Shown: in pieces, positions 53,861-64,000 of the stretch
Position numbering within the stretch: position 1 is the stretch's first letter
Layout: the number at the start of each line of letters is the position of its first letter
DNA from: Cavia porcellus
Taxonomy: Eukaryota; Chordata; Mammalia; Rodentia; Caviidae
DNA length: 64,000 bases
NCBI RefSeq assembly: GCF_034190915.1
Contig: NW_026947484.1
Coordinates: 206,472,657-206,536,656 of the forward strand
Direction of reading: 5' to 3'
Made by a program: the position numbers and the translations under genes
Notes under the pieces: generated by a model
The model's database searches: none
Told to the model about the DNA's origin: nothing
The model's input: only the letters and a program-made list of their open reading frames with translations

Positions 53861-55255
53861 TTCTTATTTTTTCTGGATTTCTGATTTATCTTTCTCCATG
53901 AGCTTCAAGTCTCAGTTCACATACCGCCTATGTCCAGGGAACCCACTTGTCTCTATCTCCTCCTCACGCTGATGCATTCCAGGGTCTGGACACACATACT
54001 TGGACAGGTTCTTTCTCTGCTGCTCACCACTACTGAAAGTCTATTTCTTTGTTTTTAGACAATGAGCTGTGCATTTAAGTGAATAACTTAATTTTCATTT
54101 AAAAGTGTTATCAAAGTGCTTCAAATGATGCATATTTTTTTTCTTAAAATATGGGTATTTTGCTTCTGGTTTAAAACTTTCAATTCCAAACATGATATGT
54201 ATCACATAATGTGCAATTTAAAGTGGTAGATATTGCTTTTAATTATGGTATTCTGTTGGTGTTTACAAGAAAAAATGTGTTTTGCATCTTACCTCTGGTT
54301 GTACATATGAAATAGAACTCAAGATATTTGATCAAGAAAATGGAAATAGCTGATGTGGAACACAAGCTTCACATCCAAAAGATTCTAAATTCAATCTCGC
54401 ATGTAAACACAAACACACACACACATATGTACACGCACACATATTTGTACACACATACAAAGACAGGAACAAAGATACAGAAGTAGTCAGTGATTAACAG
54501 CATGTATTATCTCTCTGTAAACTGAAAGTTGATAGAACTCTTTGCTCACAGGAAACAAAATCAATCGGTACAAGGTTGGGTGCTTTAACTTATCAAAAGG
54601 ATGCCCTCATTCTGTTTTGTGTTCTAGCAGCAAATTTTACCTGATTATTGTGAGCATAACAATTAATATTTATTCATTACATGTTTGCAAAAAGTAACTG
54701 ATGAGACTCTCAATTTATGGTTCCTACTCTGTAATTACAATTCATTTTTGAAGTGTTAAAAACTGTGCAAATTGAATCCTCTTTTTATTATTTCATTCCT
54801 CTTTATTTTTCCTACATCTAGTTTATGCTCTCTGCTTCCTCCATTAGTTTATCCTGCGACTGGAAGATTGTGGTCAAAGGCAAAGAAATAGCACACAATG
54901 CAAAGGAGAAGTTCTTTTCACTTCTCTTTTTATGAAGCTTGGATTTGTGCTCAATTTTGTAGGACCTATGATAAAAACAGGGTCACCAATGAGTCAAAGG
55001 CCATTTGTTGGTATCTTCGCTGAAATGAGAGAAGGTTGTAAGGATATTTTACAGCTGAAACAAAAGGGGAAGCAAGATTTGTAGCTATTGTGAGATGTGC
55101 CTGACTCTCTTAAATTTTAGGGTGAAGATGTATCAGATCTATAATGATACGAATACAATACAAAGAAATCAAAAGTTCTGTCCCTGAACTTTCAGTTAAT
55201 CTCTTCTGGAAGTAGCATTTTTACATTGTTTTAAGCATTAAAAATATAATAACCA
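53861..55255. other. Unassigned sequence
   Basis: CA-rich patch at about 54406-54458. No gene or other repeat recognised. Confidence 0.5.
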
Positions 55256-55404
55256 GAACAACTACTTCTAAGATACCATTATGCAATACTTTAACTAGTG
55301 TTAATTTAGTACTATTTTTTGAAATTCTGTATCATCCCTTTTGTTTTTAAAATAAAAATAAATAAATAAAATGTACTATCTGCAAAAAAAAAAAAAAAAA
55401 AAAA
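55256..55404 (+). mobile_element. Very short L1 3'-end insertion
   Basis: GAACAACTACTTCTAAGAT, TTAACTAGTG and GTATCATCCCTTTTG match the last 130 bases of the L1 3'UTR at about 21310-21440. It ends AAAATAAAAATAAATAAATAAA and an A tail (about 55385-55407). It is severely 5'-truncated. Confidence 0.75.
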
Positions 55405-55519
55405 AAAGAAAGCCATGTTAAGTGTTTAAGAATTAACTTTGTCTTGGGGGTCTTAACTGGATTCTAATTCTGGTTCTATGACCTCGAACAACAAGCAGTA
55501 AAAGCAGCAGTGAGTAAAT

Positions 55520-56480
55520 GAGGTTGCTTGAAACTAAAAAAAAAAAAAAAAAACAAAAAAAAAACAAAAAAAAAAAACAAAAACAAAAAACAAAACAAAA
55601 AAAAAACCCTTCTCAATACCAAAGGAATCAGTTAAATGATTAAGAAGATAATGTATAAATGAGGAGAAACTATTTGCAAGCCAAATATCTAAAAAGGAGT
55701 TAATATCTATCCAAAATACTGTTTATAAGAACTCAATTCAATAACAAAGAAACAACTCAGTCACAGATGGACAAAAGATCTAAATGAATACACCACAAAA
55801 GAGAGCATATGAATGGCCCACTGATACGCAAAAACTTCTCTTTATCACTAATCATGATGGAAATGCAAATTAAAGCCACAACCAGATATCCTCCCTTCAC
55901 ACTTGGTAGGATGGTTATTATCAAAAGGACACAGGAAAGCAACTGTTGACAGAGTGTGGAGAAAAATCAACCTTCCCCTACTATTGGTGGAAATGTATAT
56001 TACTACTGTGTAAGCAGCATGACAGTCCCTCAGAAAACTAAAACCAAAATTACCATACAACCCAGTAATTCCATTTTTGGGCATATATCCAAAGGAAGCA
56101 GAATCAGTATATTGAAGAAACACCTGCACTCCCATGATTATTATGGTGCTATCCACCATAGCTGAGATTTGAAAGTAACCTACACACATGCATAGAGAAA
56201 ATGAGGTACATGTACACAATGGAATATTAGTCATTCTTAAAAAAGAGGGAAGCTATCACTTCTGACATCAAAGATGTGCTTGTAAAGCAGAAGCCACGTC
56301 CAGTAAAGAAGGGCAGGAGACAATACTGCCTGATTTTACTTATATGTGGAACCTAAAAATTTCAAAAGTAGAGAATGGAAGGATTAGTACCACATGATAG
56401 GGGCTGAATATAAGGTAAATGAGGCAAGGGAAAATGTTGGTCAAAGGCTACAAAGTTTCACCAGATAGCAGAAACAAACA
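55520..56480 (+). mobile_element. Ancient L1 ORF2 end with A-rich expansion
   Basis: GAGGTTGCTTGAAACTAAAA, then an A/(CAAAA) tract at 55536-55608, then ordered ORF2 landmarks: GGAGAAACTATTTGCAAGCC, ATGGAAATGCAAATTAAAGCC, TACTATTGGTGGAAATGTATA, AACCCAGTAATTCCATTTTTGGGC, CACAATGGAATATTAG and TTATATGTGGAACC. The A-rich tract sits where ORF2 normally reads AAACTAAAAAGCTTCTG, so it grew inside the element. Confidence 0.8.
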
Positions 56481-56917
56481 TTTATGCTCCACTGTGCGGA
56501 ACAGCCAATTGAGACAATGTAGTGAAATTGATACAGAAATTCAGAGCAGGTTACCGGGATAACAGCAATAGGTATCACCATGTATCTCATTATCATCACA
56601 TTAGTTGTTCTTTCAATCATGTATAGCAGTGAAGTACAGAATAAAATAAAATGAATAAATAAAATGAAGTACAGAACATTAAAGAACTTATCAAAACAAA
56701 ATATTGAATAGAACAGTACCATTAATCAGAATAAAGTAAAAGAGTAGTAAAAATATTTGCCTTCAAAAACATGGTAGAAGGAAATCCCCCTTATTTGCTA
56801 TATTGCATATGGTCAGCCTCCCAAAAGATGCTCAGGTCTCTGACTCCCATTTGATAAAGAGGGGCAGGGGAAGTGGGACGTTTGACTCTAAGCCAGTGCA
56901 CAGGTAGGCTCACTATT
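56481..56917. other. Unassigned sequence
   Basis: AT-rich, with a GC-richer lead-in to the tandem array from about 56810. Confidence 0.4.
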
Positions 56918-57275
56918 GATTAACAGGGAGGCAGGTTGTTGCTTGGTTTCCCAGCATCCTAAGTTCCAACATGGTGCAGATCTCAGGAGACGCTGGTGGT
57001 TCTCTCCCTGGGGCTGATGCAGCCTGCCACACCACAGCCACTTACCAGGGAGGTAAGCTGCTTGCTTGATTTCCCAGCGTCCTAAGTTCCAACATGGCGC
57101 AGATCTCAAGAGGCACTGGTGGTTTTCCCCCTGGATGGTCTGCAGCCTGCCACACCACAGCCTCTTACCAGGGAGGCAAGCTGCTGGCTTGGTTTCCCAG
57201 CATCCTAAAGTTCCAACACGGCACAGATCTTAGGAGACACTGGTGGTTCTCCCCTTGGGGCTGCCACAGCCCAGA
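56918..57275. repeat. 123-bp GC-rich tandem array, about 2.9 units
   Basis: The unit CAGCATCCTAAGTTCCAACA starts at 56952, 57075 (CAGCGTCC) and 57198, a constant period of 123 bp. Shared blocks include GCAGATCTCAGGAGACGCTGG, CAGCCTGCCACACCACAGCC and TTACCAGGGAGG. The units differ by scattered substitutions and at least two CpG sites (GGCGCAG, ACGCTGG). The surrounding DNA is AT-rich. It could be a piece of a retroelement promoter or a local duplication; I do not recognise the family. Confidence 0.9.
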
Positions 57276-57468
57276 ACAGTGATTATAATATGAGGTAATG
57301 CATCAGATATTTCAAAATTGCTGAAAGACTAGATAGTAAACATTTTGAACTATTAAAATATAATTAGTATGTGAGGTGATATATTTGTTATTTATCCAGG
57401 TTTCATCATTCTACGTTGTAAACATATTTAAGCATTACATGATACTCCATAAATATATATAATTATAA
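57276..57468. other. Short unassigned interval
   Basis: AT-rich flank leading to the ID target site. Confidence 0.4.
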
Positions 57469-57549
57469 GGGGCTGGGGATTTAGCTCAGTGGCATAAGTG
57501 CCTGCCTTGCAAGCAGACAGTCATGAGTTCAATCCTTGGTACCGATAAT
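57469..57549 (+). mobile_element. ID SINE with 16-bp TSD
   Basis: GGGGCTGGGGATTTAGCTCA, GTGGCATAAGTGCCTGCC, TTGCAAGCAGACAGTCATGAG and TTCAATCCTTGGTACCGATA. ATATATATAATTATAA flanks it at 57453-57468 and 57550-57565. There is almost no A tail. Confidence 0.95.
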
Positions 57550-57565
57550 ATATATATAATTATAA

Positions 57566-59475
57566 TTTGTCAATAAAGTAAAAAATTCCACTTCTCCCAG
57601 TAGTATAAAAGTTTAGGTTTTATCTTTATATATTAGTTGGCCAGATTTAAATTCAAGATGTAAACTCCCAATTTATAAGATGTTTGAATATAGTGATTGA
57701 TGATGTGTATTACTGACAAATAACATATTTAAAATAGTTATTTTGTCATTATTATTAAGGATCTGATAAGGGATGAAACATACTAGCAAATAAGTAGATA
57801 AGAGCAAAATCATAGAGGGCAGATCTCTCATCAGTGATGTTGAACAAAAGTATACCAGAGTCCATCCACTCTCCTTACACTTAAATACACACTGTATCTA
57901 TGTGAATACAGTACTCAATGTCTGTTGTAAAGGTGAAAAATATAGTGAGAGAACTGAGTATTTATAGAGGTTAGACTTTGGAGTACACTGATAAGCATTT
58001 CACCTCTGAGTGTTCTTGCTAGCAACAAAGGCAGTGTGTATTATCTTTTTGTATGCTTTCAAAATTTCAAGCCCAAATATATAGTTTTTTGACCCATTGG
58101 TTGACAGTATTCATCTTTCCTAACAATCTCCTGACTTTTTGAAAGTCCAAAATAACTTGAATTAACTTTACCCAATGAAAGCTTCCTCTAGATATATAAT
58201 TTCACCTAGAGAAAAAGACACATTTCATACAATCAATAAATTAGGTAGGGGAGTCTAGTATGTTATTTATATCCATTTGAGTAGCAAGTGGGAATATACC
58301 TGATGGTATATGACCTTAGTATAACATAGCAACATTTGGGAAAAGTTCCATTGTTTCTACTAAATAGTCATGTGTCAGGATGACTTTTTAAATTTTCATT
58401 TTTAGTAGTACTCTAATTTGAACAGTATAAATTTATCAGTTGGTCAATGTGATTGGCACATGCAGAGTGACAAGGAAGCAGGACCAGGTTAGAGATAATC
58501 GGCCAAGGAGAGAAGCAGTGTTCAATCCTGTAGCCTTATTTAGTCATGCACACTAGAATTTATAAACATGCGAATCTAGAGGGAAATACTGAGCACATCA
58601 TAGGCAGCCAATTAACACAACTCCTAAATTTTGTTACCTGACATTTGATCAAACTCTCTCTCTTTTGTCCTATGGGTATAGACACAAATCACATAGTTAA
58701 AAATAGAAAAGAGTTTATCAAGGTGAGGTTCTACAAACATTGAAAACATTGTGCTTCTAAATGATTTAGAGTGGTATTAACACATTATTGTTTTTATAAA
58801 CTTTAATAATTCCTCTAAAAATGTGGGTGCATTTTCGCTTCTGAATGCTTTGTAATTTCTTGTGGGTATATTTTTCCTTATATCCAGCAGATACAATTTT
58901 CTGAGAACAAAGACTATTACTTTCTAAAAATATCTTGTATATCTCTTCTGACATATTACTGAAAATACATGTTATAGTTGTTAACTAAAAGTACCTTTAA
59001 ATAAGAAAAGACCCTACTATAAAACTTTGAAATTATCTGAAAGACACTATGATTTATTGGGAGATTTAAATTATCTTTTTAACCATGTTTTCTGTGAGCT
59101 ATGAATTTAATCTTTATCCACCCACTGTGCCAGAAAGAACTCAGCTACCTCCATAGCCACCTCCTTTCTCTGTATGGGTCTAAAATTTAAAGTACCCCTC
59201 ATTTGACACAGCATCTGCAAATGTCCCTCTGCTGCACACTCCTTTTACTGCATGCATGTCCATTTCTCATTAGCCACTTGTCTGTTTTTAAAGGGCTTTT
59301 TGTTTGTTTGTTTGTTTTCTGTTTTTTTTTTTTTTGTTTTTGTTTTTTTTTTTTTTTGGTTTCATGTGCTGTGCTAGGTTCTTAAAGGTTCAAGAAATGA
59401 ATGAAATATGCTGATTTCCTTTAAGTCCCTAATAGTCAATCTCCTTAAATGATTCTTTCTTTTAAATTCTGGATA
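57566..59475. other. Unassigned AT-rich sequence
   Basis: A T-rich tract with (GTTT)n at about 59300-59358. No gene or named repeat over 1.9 kb. Confidence 0.5.
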
Positions 59476-59566
59476 CAGCCAGGGATTTAGCTCAGTACCA
59501 TAAGTACTTGTCTGGCAAGTGCAAGGTCACGAGTTTGATCCCTGCTACCAAAACAAAACAAAATGA
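59476..59566 (+). mobile_element. ID SINE with 12-bp TSD
   Basis: CAGCCAGGGATTTAGCTCAG, CATAAGTACTTGTCTGGCAAG, GTCACGAGTTTGATCCCTGC and a CAAAACAAAACAAAATG tail. AAATTCTGGATA flanks it at 59464-59475 and 59567-59578. Confidence 0.95.
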
Positions 59567-59659
59567 AAATTCTGGATATATTGTGTATGCTCTTCTAAAT
59601 TATGTTTCTATTAGATTTCTGGTTTCTGATATCTCTGTTAACAACTATGGGATATCATT

Positions 59660-59660
<1 letters not shown>

Positions 59661-59734
<74 letters not shown>
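59661..59734. repeat. Compound (CT)n(AT)n microsatellite
   Basis: About 17 CT units (59662-59695) pass directly into about 19 AT units. The AT half is perfectly self-complementary. Confidence 0.97.
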
Positions 59735-59736
<2 letters not shown>

Positions 59737-59984
59737 TACTCCCTACTTTGTTTCCTGCACACATTTCAAAATGAAATTTTCCAAAAAGTAGAGCCTTCAT
59801 TTTATCTCATGCAGATTTTCTCTTCCCACAGGTCTCCATATTTTAGTAAACACATTTTTAATATTTGTCTGGCAAAAAAATCGTTGAGGTCCAGTTTCAC
59901 ATTATCTCATTTTACCAGTTATTAAATATTGTTGCCTTCACTCTCCAACCAGGGCTAATACCCAGATCTGAATGACCATTATTT

Positions 59985-60700
59985 TTTATTGCTGCATTCT
60001 AAATTGTCACTGTACAGTTTAAGACAATGCATTTATCATCTCATATTCTGTAGGTCAGAAGTGTGGGAATGTGACATGGTTTAGGTCTAAAGGGGCTCTG
60101 GAAGTCTAGTGTGCTTGGAAGGTAGTGGCAGTATGGGGACCCTGCAGCTGACCTGATGTGGGAGAAGATCTGGGTCACTGGGGACGTGAAAGGGTGCTCT
60201 TCCCTTTCTTGTCTCTTCCTTCTCTCTCCTTCCTACCAGCATGACATGAGCAGCATTCCTCCACCATACTCTCTGCTGTGCTCTTCTGCCTTGGAGCTGG
60301 CCAACTATGGACTAAAACTCTAAGCCAAAATAACCCTCTCTTGCTTTAAATTGTAGGTGTTGGGTACTGTATCCGTGAAATAGTAAAGTGACTAAGATAA
60401 CCAATATAGTTTTACTGCATGTTAGCCTCAGGTTCTCACTTCTCCAGAATCTAGCCAGACATTGGCATCATGGTAGCAGAATCATATGAGCCTGGTCTGG
60501 AGAAAGATTTGAATGGTTCAGTTTCTGGTAGAAGCTACATGCAGCAACTTGAGGCCACTGTTGATTCCTGCCACAGGGCTGCAACATCGTGGTCACACAG
60601 CAGGTTACTTCTTCAAGGCTCATATGGGGCAAACTCTCCAGTAGCTCTACAAGAAAGACAAAGGAACTGTAGTCATGCTATCCCATTCTCTTTGGCATAT
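59985..60700 (-). mobile_element. Old MLT-type LTR, reversed, apparently split by a MaLR LTR
   Basis: ATTGCTGCATTCTAAATTGTC, ATTTATCATCTCATATTCTGTAGG and TCAGAAGTGTGGGAATG form the left part. TTCTCACTTCTCCAGAATC and CTTCTTCAAGGCTCATATGG look like the right part after about 60430. The interval between them is a plus-strand LTR. The join is my inference. Confidence 0.45.
60070..60410 (+). mobile_element. MaLR-type LTR inserted in the old LTR
   Basis: GACATGGTTTAGGTCTAAAGG, GACCTGATGTGGGAG, CACCATACTCTCTGCTGTGC, GCCTTGGAGCTGGCCAACTATGG, AGCCAAAATAACCCTCTC, then GGTGTTGGGTACTGTATCC and AGTGACTAAGATAACC at the end. The order is that of the 27-kb LTR. No target duplication is certain. Confidence 0.6.
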
Positions 60701-60929
60701 AATGTATCTTACCATGAAAATGACATTCTCCCTACCTGAGCTGTGTTGTCTTCCTCAGGTCAAGTCACGGTTTCCAATCCCAAGGGAAGAGGTTCACAGA
60801 ACTGCAAACAGAAGCCAAAGATCATTGATAGCCATGTTAGTGATTGTCTGATAAAACTGTCAATCCATTGCTTAGATTTTTGAAATAGCCTACTGACTCT
60901 CTTGATTTCATTGAGCTCAAACATCTTTT

Positions 60930-61415
60930 TAAAACTTAAGCTACCTAACATCCTGGACTTGAATGGCTTTCCATTTCTATCACAGTAAAAGCCCTCAGTT
61001 TTTCAAGGGCAACAAGCTCTGAACTTTTGTCTCTCTGATTTTGTCTTCAAAGGGACTTTGCTGTTCCCTGCCTGGGATAGTATTTCTTGTTATCCATATC
61101 TATTACTCTCTTGCCTCTTTCAAGTCTTTGCTTGAAAATTATGCTCAGTCAGGACTTACAAGGACTCCTGCCATCTATTAAAACAGTGACCTCTTCCTCC
61201 GTTCCCTTTAGTTATTTTTTCTCCCTCTGTTTTCCTCCTTAACACTTGTTACCGTCTAATACCATCCAAACTTTCAACCTCTTGTTTCAACATGAAATTC
61301 ACAAAACATGTCTACATGAGAGTGATTATGTTCCCTGTTACTTCTGTAGCACTTGGAGGGCAACTTTCCAAGAGTAGATACACAACAAATACGTTCAATA
61401 AATGAATGAATACAT
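60930..61415 (+). mobile_element. L2 LINE 3' part
   Basis: GGGACTTTGCTGTTCCCTGCC, CAAGTCTTTGCTTGAAAATTATG, CAGTGACCTCTTCCTCCG, AACACTTGTTACCGTCTAATACC and ACGTTCAATAAATGAATGAATAC at the 3' end follow the L2 order. Confidence 0.7.
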
Positions 61416-61538
61416 CTCAGTCTAATCTCAAGTTCTCTACATAGACATCTTCTTACTCAAATCTGTGGAAAAATCTCACATCATAAAATGTCTATTGAAA
61501 CCACTTTCTGTTCCAGTTTCCCTTTTCTTCTACACACA

Positions 61539-61572
61539 CACACACACACACACATATGTGTGTGTGTGTGTG
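61539..61572. repeat. Perfect 34-bp CA/TG palindrome
   Basis: A (CA)n run meets a (TG)n run at CATATG (61553-61558), giving 17 bp perfect arms with no loop. It is part of a longer CA tract from 61532. Confidence 0.95.
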
Positions 61573-61949
61573 ATTTTACTTCTTTAATGATTTGTGAATT
61601 CTTCAGAAGAAGAATGATAGCTTAAACTCTGTAACAGCTTATATAGGTTTTCAGTTATTATTTGTTTATTGATTTTGAAGCTCATATTACTGGTAGAATG
61701 ATATTTTAATGTACAATTAAGTTAGTTTTGCATGTATCCTATTTGATATATAAATAAATGAATTGTGTTAACCTTTGCTGAAGGAAGTTTACTTAAATTA
61801 GACTCTAATTTCTCTCATTGGCAGATTGAAAACTTTTGCAAATGTGTAGCACTTAAAATATTAAATAATTCTTCTAGATTTGCTTTTAAAAAAATCTCAG
61901 AATAGCAATAATAAAGGCTTTTATATTTCATAGAAAACAATGTAACTGG
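61573..61949. other. Unassigned AT-rich sequence
   Basis: Nothing recognised. Confidence 0.4.
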
Positions 61950-62194
61950 TTTATTAAGATATAATTGAGAAACATTAAAAACATATTTCCACTATACAAC
62001 TTTATCATTTTTTCAAATATATATGTCCATAAAATCTTCACTGCATTTGAGTTGGTAAGCATGTCAAAGCCCCTACAGTTTCCTGCCCGAAGCTCTCTTT
62101 AATGTTTTTTTGTTTCTTGGCCTTGCAGATTGGTTTTATATAAATGGAATGATACAATATGTGTTAATCTTTCTGACTGTGAACTAAATGAACC
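61950..62194 (-). mobile_element. Ancient L1 3'UTR fragment, reversed
   Basis: TATTAAGATATAATTGAGAAAC, CCACTATACAACTTTATC and CAGATTGGTTTTATATAAATGGAATGATACAATATGTG are antisense landmarks of old L1 3' ends (ATTTCATATAAATGGAATCATACAATATGTGG). Confidence 0.6.
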
Positions 62195-62288
62195 TTTGGA
62201 ATTTCTCAACTTTGACACCTTTGACATTGTGTATATTTCTGTGTCTTGGGGCGCTCCTGTGCATTATAGAATGTTTAACTCTTGATCT
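62195..62288. mobile_element. MER5 (hAT-Charlie) DNA transposon fragment
   Basis: TTTCTCAACTTTGACACCTTTGAC, CTTGGGGCGCTCCTGTGC and ATTATAGAATGTTTAACTC match the MER5A pattern (TTCTCAACCTTGGCACTATTGACATT...CTGTCCTGTGCATTGTAGGATGTTTAGC). Confidence 0.7.
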
Positions 62289-62982
62289 TTCTTCACTGGC
62301 ATTTAATGAAAATTTCCATTTTTTAATGTAATACTAGTAGATATTAATAAAGAAAGCACTAAAAGCCCTCTTCTTATTTCTATGAGCAAATGAAATTTCA
62401 TAACAAAATGATTATAACAATAGTTTACACACTGTCTATTTTAATATTAAGACAATATCCAAAACGTTAGTCATAGTACAAGTTATAGATAGAAAAGATA
62501 GTCTCTTACAAACAAGAAACAATTAGATTAAAGAATAGAACTTTCTCTTCAGTGAACTAAGAGAAGCTATATAAATGAAGAAAATTAGCATAATAGTAAA
62601 ATGTTTTTGAAACAGTAGCATGAGTAATTTGGGGAATTATTTGGATGTCTCCCTATTTCCTAGTTATGCTTATTTTATTTATTTCTCTATTTCCCCTCTC
62701 TCTTTCTCTGTATCTCTCATGTCTCTTTCTCTATCTCTATATCTAAATCTGTATCTATATATATTATATATCTATTATATATCAGTTCATGAACTCAATA
62801 TTCTCTGGTCACTGAGTTAGATAAGAACCTAATAAAACTCAATATTTATACTCAATGTTGAACTTATGGGGAAATTTGATTTGGTTTGTGACCAAATCAT
62901 CCTGTACAGTTTGTGACCAGTAGTGTGAAGAAAATTGAATTTGTGAACTGTGGTACCAATACAATAGTCCATCAAAAAAGTA
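62289..62982. other. Unassigned; pyrimidine/TA-rich tract
   Basis: A CT-rich then TATA-rich tract is at about 62680-62782. Near 62935-62962, GAATTTGTGAACTGTGGTACC faintly resembles the reversed end of the transposon at 52095, but this is too short to call. Confidence 0.4.
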
Positions 62983-63137
62983 TACATCAGGAAAATAAAT
63001 TCTTATATGTATACTTTAATGCTAAATGTAGTGAGATATCATGAGATTAATACAAGTTACCTTTGGCCTCTATAGCCTTTACAATTGCAAGAAGTACTTA
63101 AAGTTCTAGCCATTTACACACATTTATTAGTATGGAA
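62983..63137 (-). mobile_element. Second copy of the short mariner-type element, truncated by L1
   Basis: TACATCAGGAAAATAAATTC, GAGATTAATACAAGTTACCTTTGGC, TTACAATTGCAAGAAGTACTTAAAG and ATTTACACACATTTATTAGTATGG run parallel to 51312-51475. It starts after TA at 62981-62982. The copy stops where L1 text begins at about 63139, so the right half is displaced beyond the window or lost. Confidence 0.75.
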
Positions 63138-63138
63138 A

Positions 63139-64000
63139 AAATGGACTTTAACATTATAAAGACTATTTATGACAAACCAAGAGGCAGCATTATATTAAAT
63201 GGCCAAAAACTGAAGGCCTTTACCTAAAAATGAGGCACAAGACAAGGATGTCCCTTATCACCCCTCCTATTTAATATACTACTGGAAATACTAGCCAGAG
63301 CAATTAGACGAGAGAGAGAAATAAAAGGGGTAAAGATAGGAAAAGAAGATGTTAGATCATCATTATTTGCAGATGACAAGATACTCTACATAGAAGACCC
63401 ACAAAACTCCATTGAAAGACTCCTAGATATAATAAATAAATTCAGCAATTTAGCTAGATACAAAATCAATACACAAAAGTCAATAGCATTTCTATACACT
63501 AACAACAAATTCACAGAGAGAGAAATAAGCAACACTCTTCATACTATCAACTAAAAAAATGAAACATTTAGGAATTATTCTCACAAAAGTAGTGAAAGAT
63601 CTATATAGAGAAAATTATAACACACTGAAAAAAGAAATTGAAGAGGATCTCAGAAAATGGAAAGACATCCCTTGCTCATGATAGGAAGAATAAATATTGT
63701 GAAAATGGCCATTCTCCCAAAACTGTTATACAGATTCAATGCAATACCAATAAAAATACCATCAACATACCTCATAGATCTAAAGAAATCACTCCTAAAA
63801 TTATCTGGAACCAGAAAAGACCTAGAATATCAAAGATAGGTCTAAGTAGCAATGGCAAGGCAGGAGGCATAACAATCCCTGACTTGAAGTTATACTACAA
63901 AGCAACTGTAGTACAATCAACATGGTACTGGAATCAAAACAGAGCCAAAGATCAATGGAATAGATTAGAAGATACAACCACAAATACAAACACACTCAAC
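63139..64000 (+). mobile_element. L1 ORF2 fragment (RT region onward), runs off the window
   Basis: Reverse-transcriptase text in order: DKPRGSIILNG, a CPLSPLLFN region, FADD at 63366-63377 (followed by Lys where L1 usually has Met), YKINTQKS and FLYTNN. Then comes a stop TAA at 63552-63554 with a frame break. Downstream frame 63657-63839 carries [20 protein letters not shown] and the KSLLKLSGT region. It joins mariner DNA on the left, so the 5' truncation point is about 63139. It contains a single copy of the unit that is duplicated at 43.3 kb. Confidence 0.9.

Noticed and set aside
56888..57282. Repeat-protein frames in the 123-bp array (both strands)
   Set aside because: 123 bp is a multiple of three, so frames stay open across units automatically; no known repeat domain.

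Overview
The window looks like an intergenic or deep intronic piece of a rodent nuclear genome. It is AT-rich, has no spliced or intact protein gene that I can recognise, and is built largely from interspersed repeats of many ages. The rodent reading rests on tRNA-derived ID SINEs, B1 SINEs (7SL-derived) and one B4 (an ID-B1 fusion), together with a lineage-specific L1 family and MaLR/ERVL retroviral fossils. The ID consensus here ends in a GGTACC-like block before the A tail, and the anticodon-like loop of the best copies reads TGC. From memory this suits a castorimorph such as beaver, but the species is a guess. Family names in this answer come from recognising sequence, not from a database search.

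Layout. 1-7.4 kb: unassigned sequence, a (TG)26 microsatellite followed by a MaLR-type solo LTR with a perfect 5-bp target duplication, an inverted MaLR LTR, an ERVL-like LTR and a decayed antisense ERVL pol remnant. 8.5-12.5 kb: two old minus-strand L1 fragments, one split by an ID SINE. 16.0-17.5 kb: the 5' end of a minus-strand L1 (promoter/5'UTR plus broken ORF1 start). 19.1-21.4 kb: plus-strand L1 3' end. 21-31 kb: mostly unassigned DNA with MIR, L2, B1 and MaLR LTR fragments. 32-36 kb: old L1s, one carrying a nested younger L1 3' end. 39-42.4 kb: a reversed MaLR LTR split by an ID, then a nearly complete MaLR provirus (LTR, primer-binding site, internal region, LTR) that itself carries an ID with a 46-A tail. 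42.5-45.2 kb: an L1 with a 5' inversion and an internal 72-bp in-frame duplication. 46-47.7 kb: old L1 split by a B1. 49-52.3 kb: three Tc1/mariner-type DNA transposon remnants, two of them short non-autonomous elements with clear inverted repeats and TA flanks. 53.7 and 56.9 kb: two GC-rich short tandem arrays (61-bp and 123-bp periods). 57-63 kb: IDs, microsatellites, MaLR LTRs, L2, MER5. 63.1-64 kb: an L1 ORF2 fragment that runs off the window.

How it fits together: nothing acts as a pathway. The window is a stratified record of insertion. MIR/L2/MER5 and mammal-wide L1/MLT elements form the oldest layer, mariner elements and MaLR LTRs come next, and the rodent L1 family plus B1/ID SINEs are the youngest, as shown by nesting and by intact target-site duplications. 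All open frames are short; the two longest (176 and 170 codons) lie in a MaLR internal region and antisense to an L1 5'UTR.
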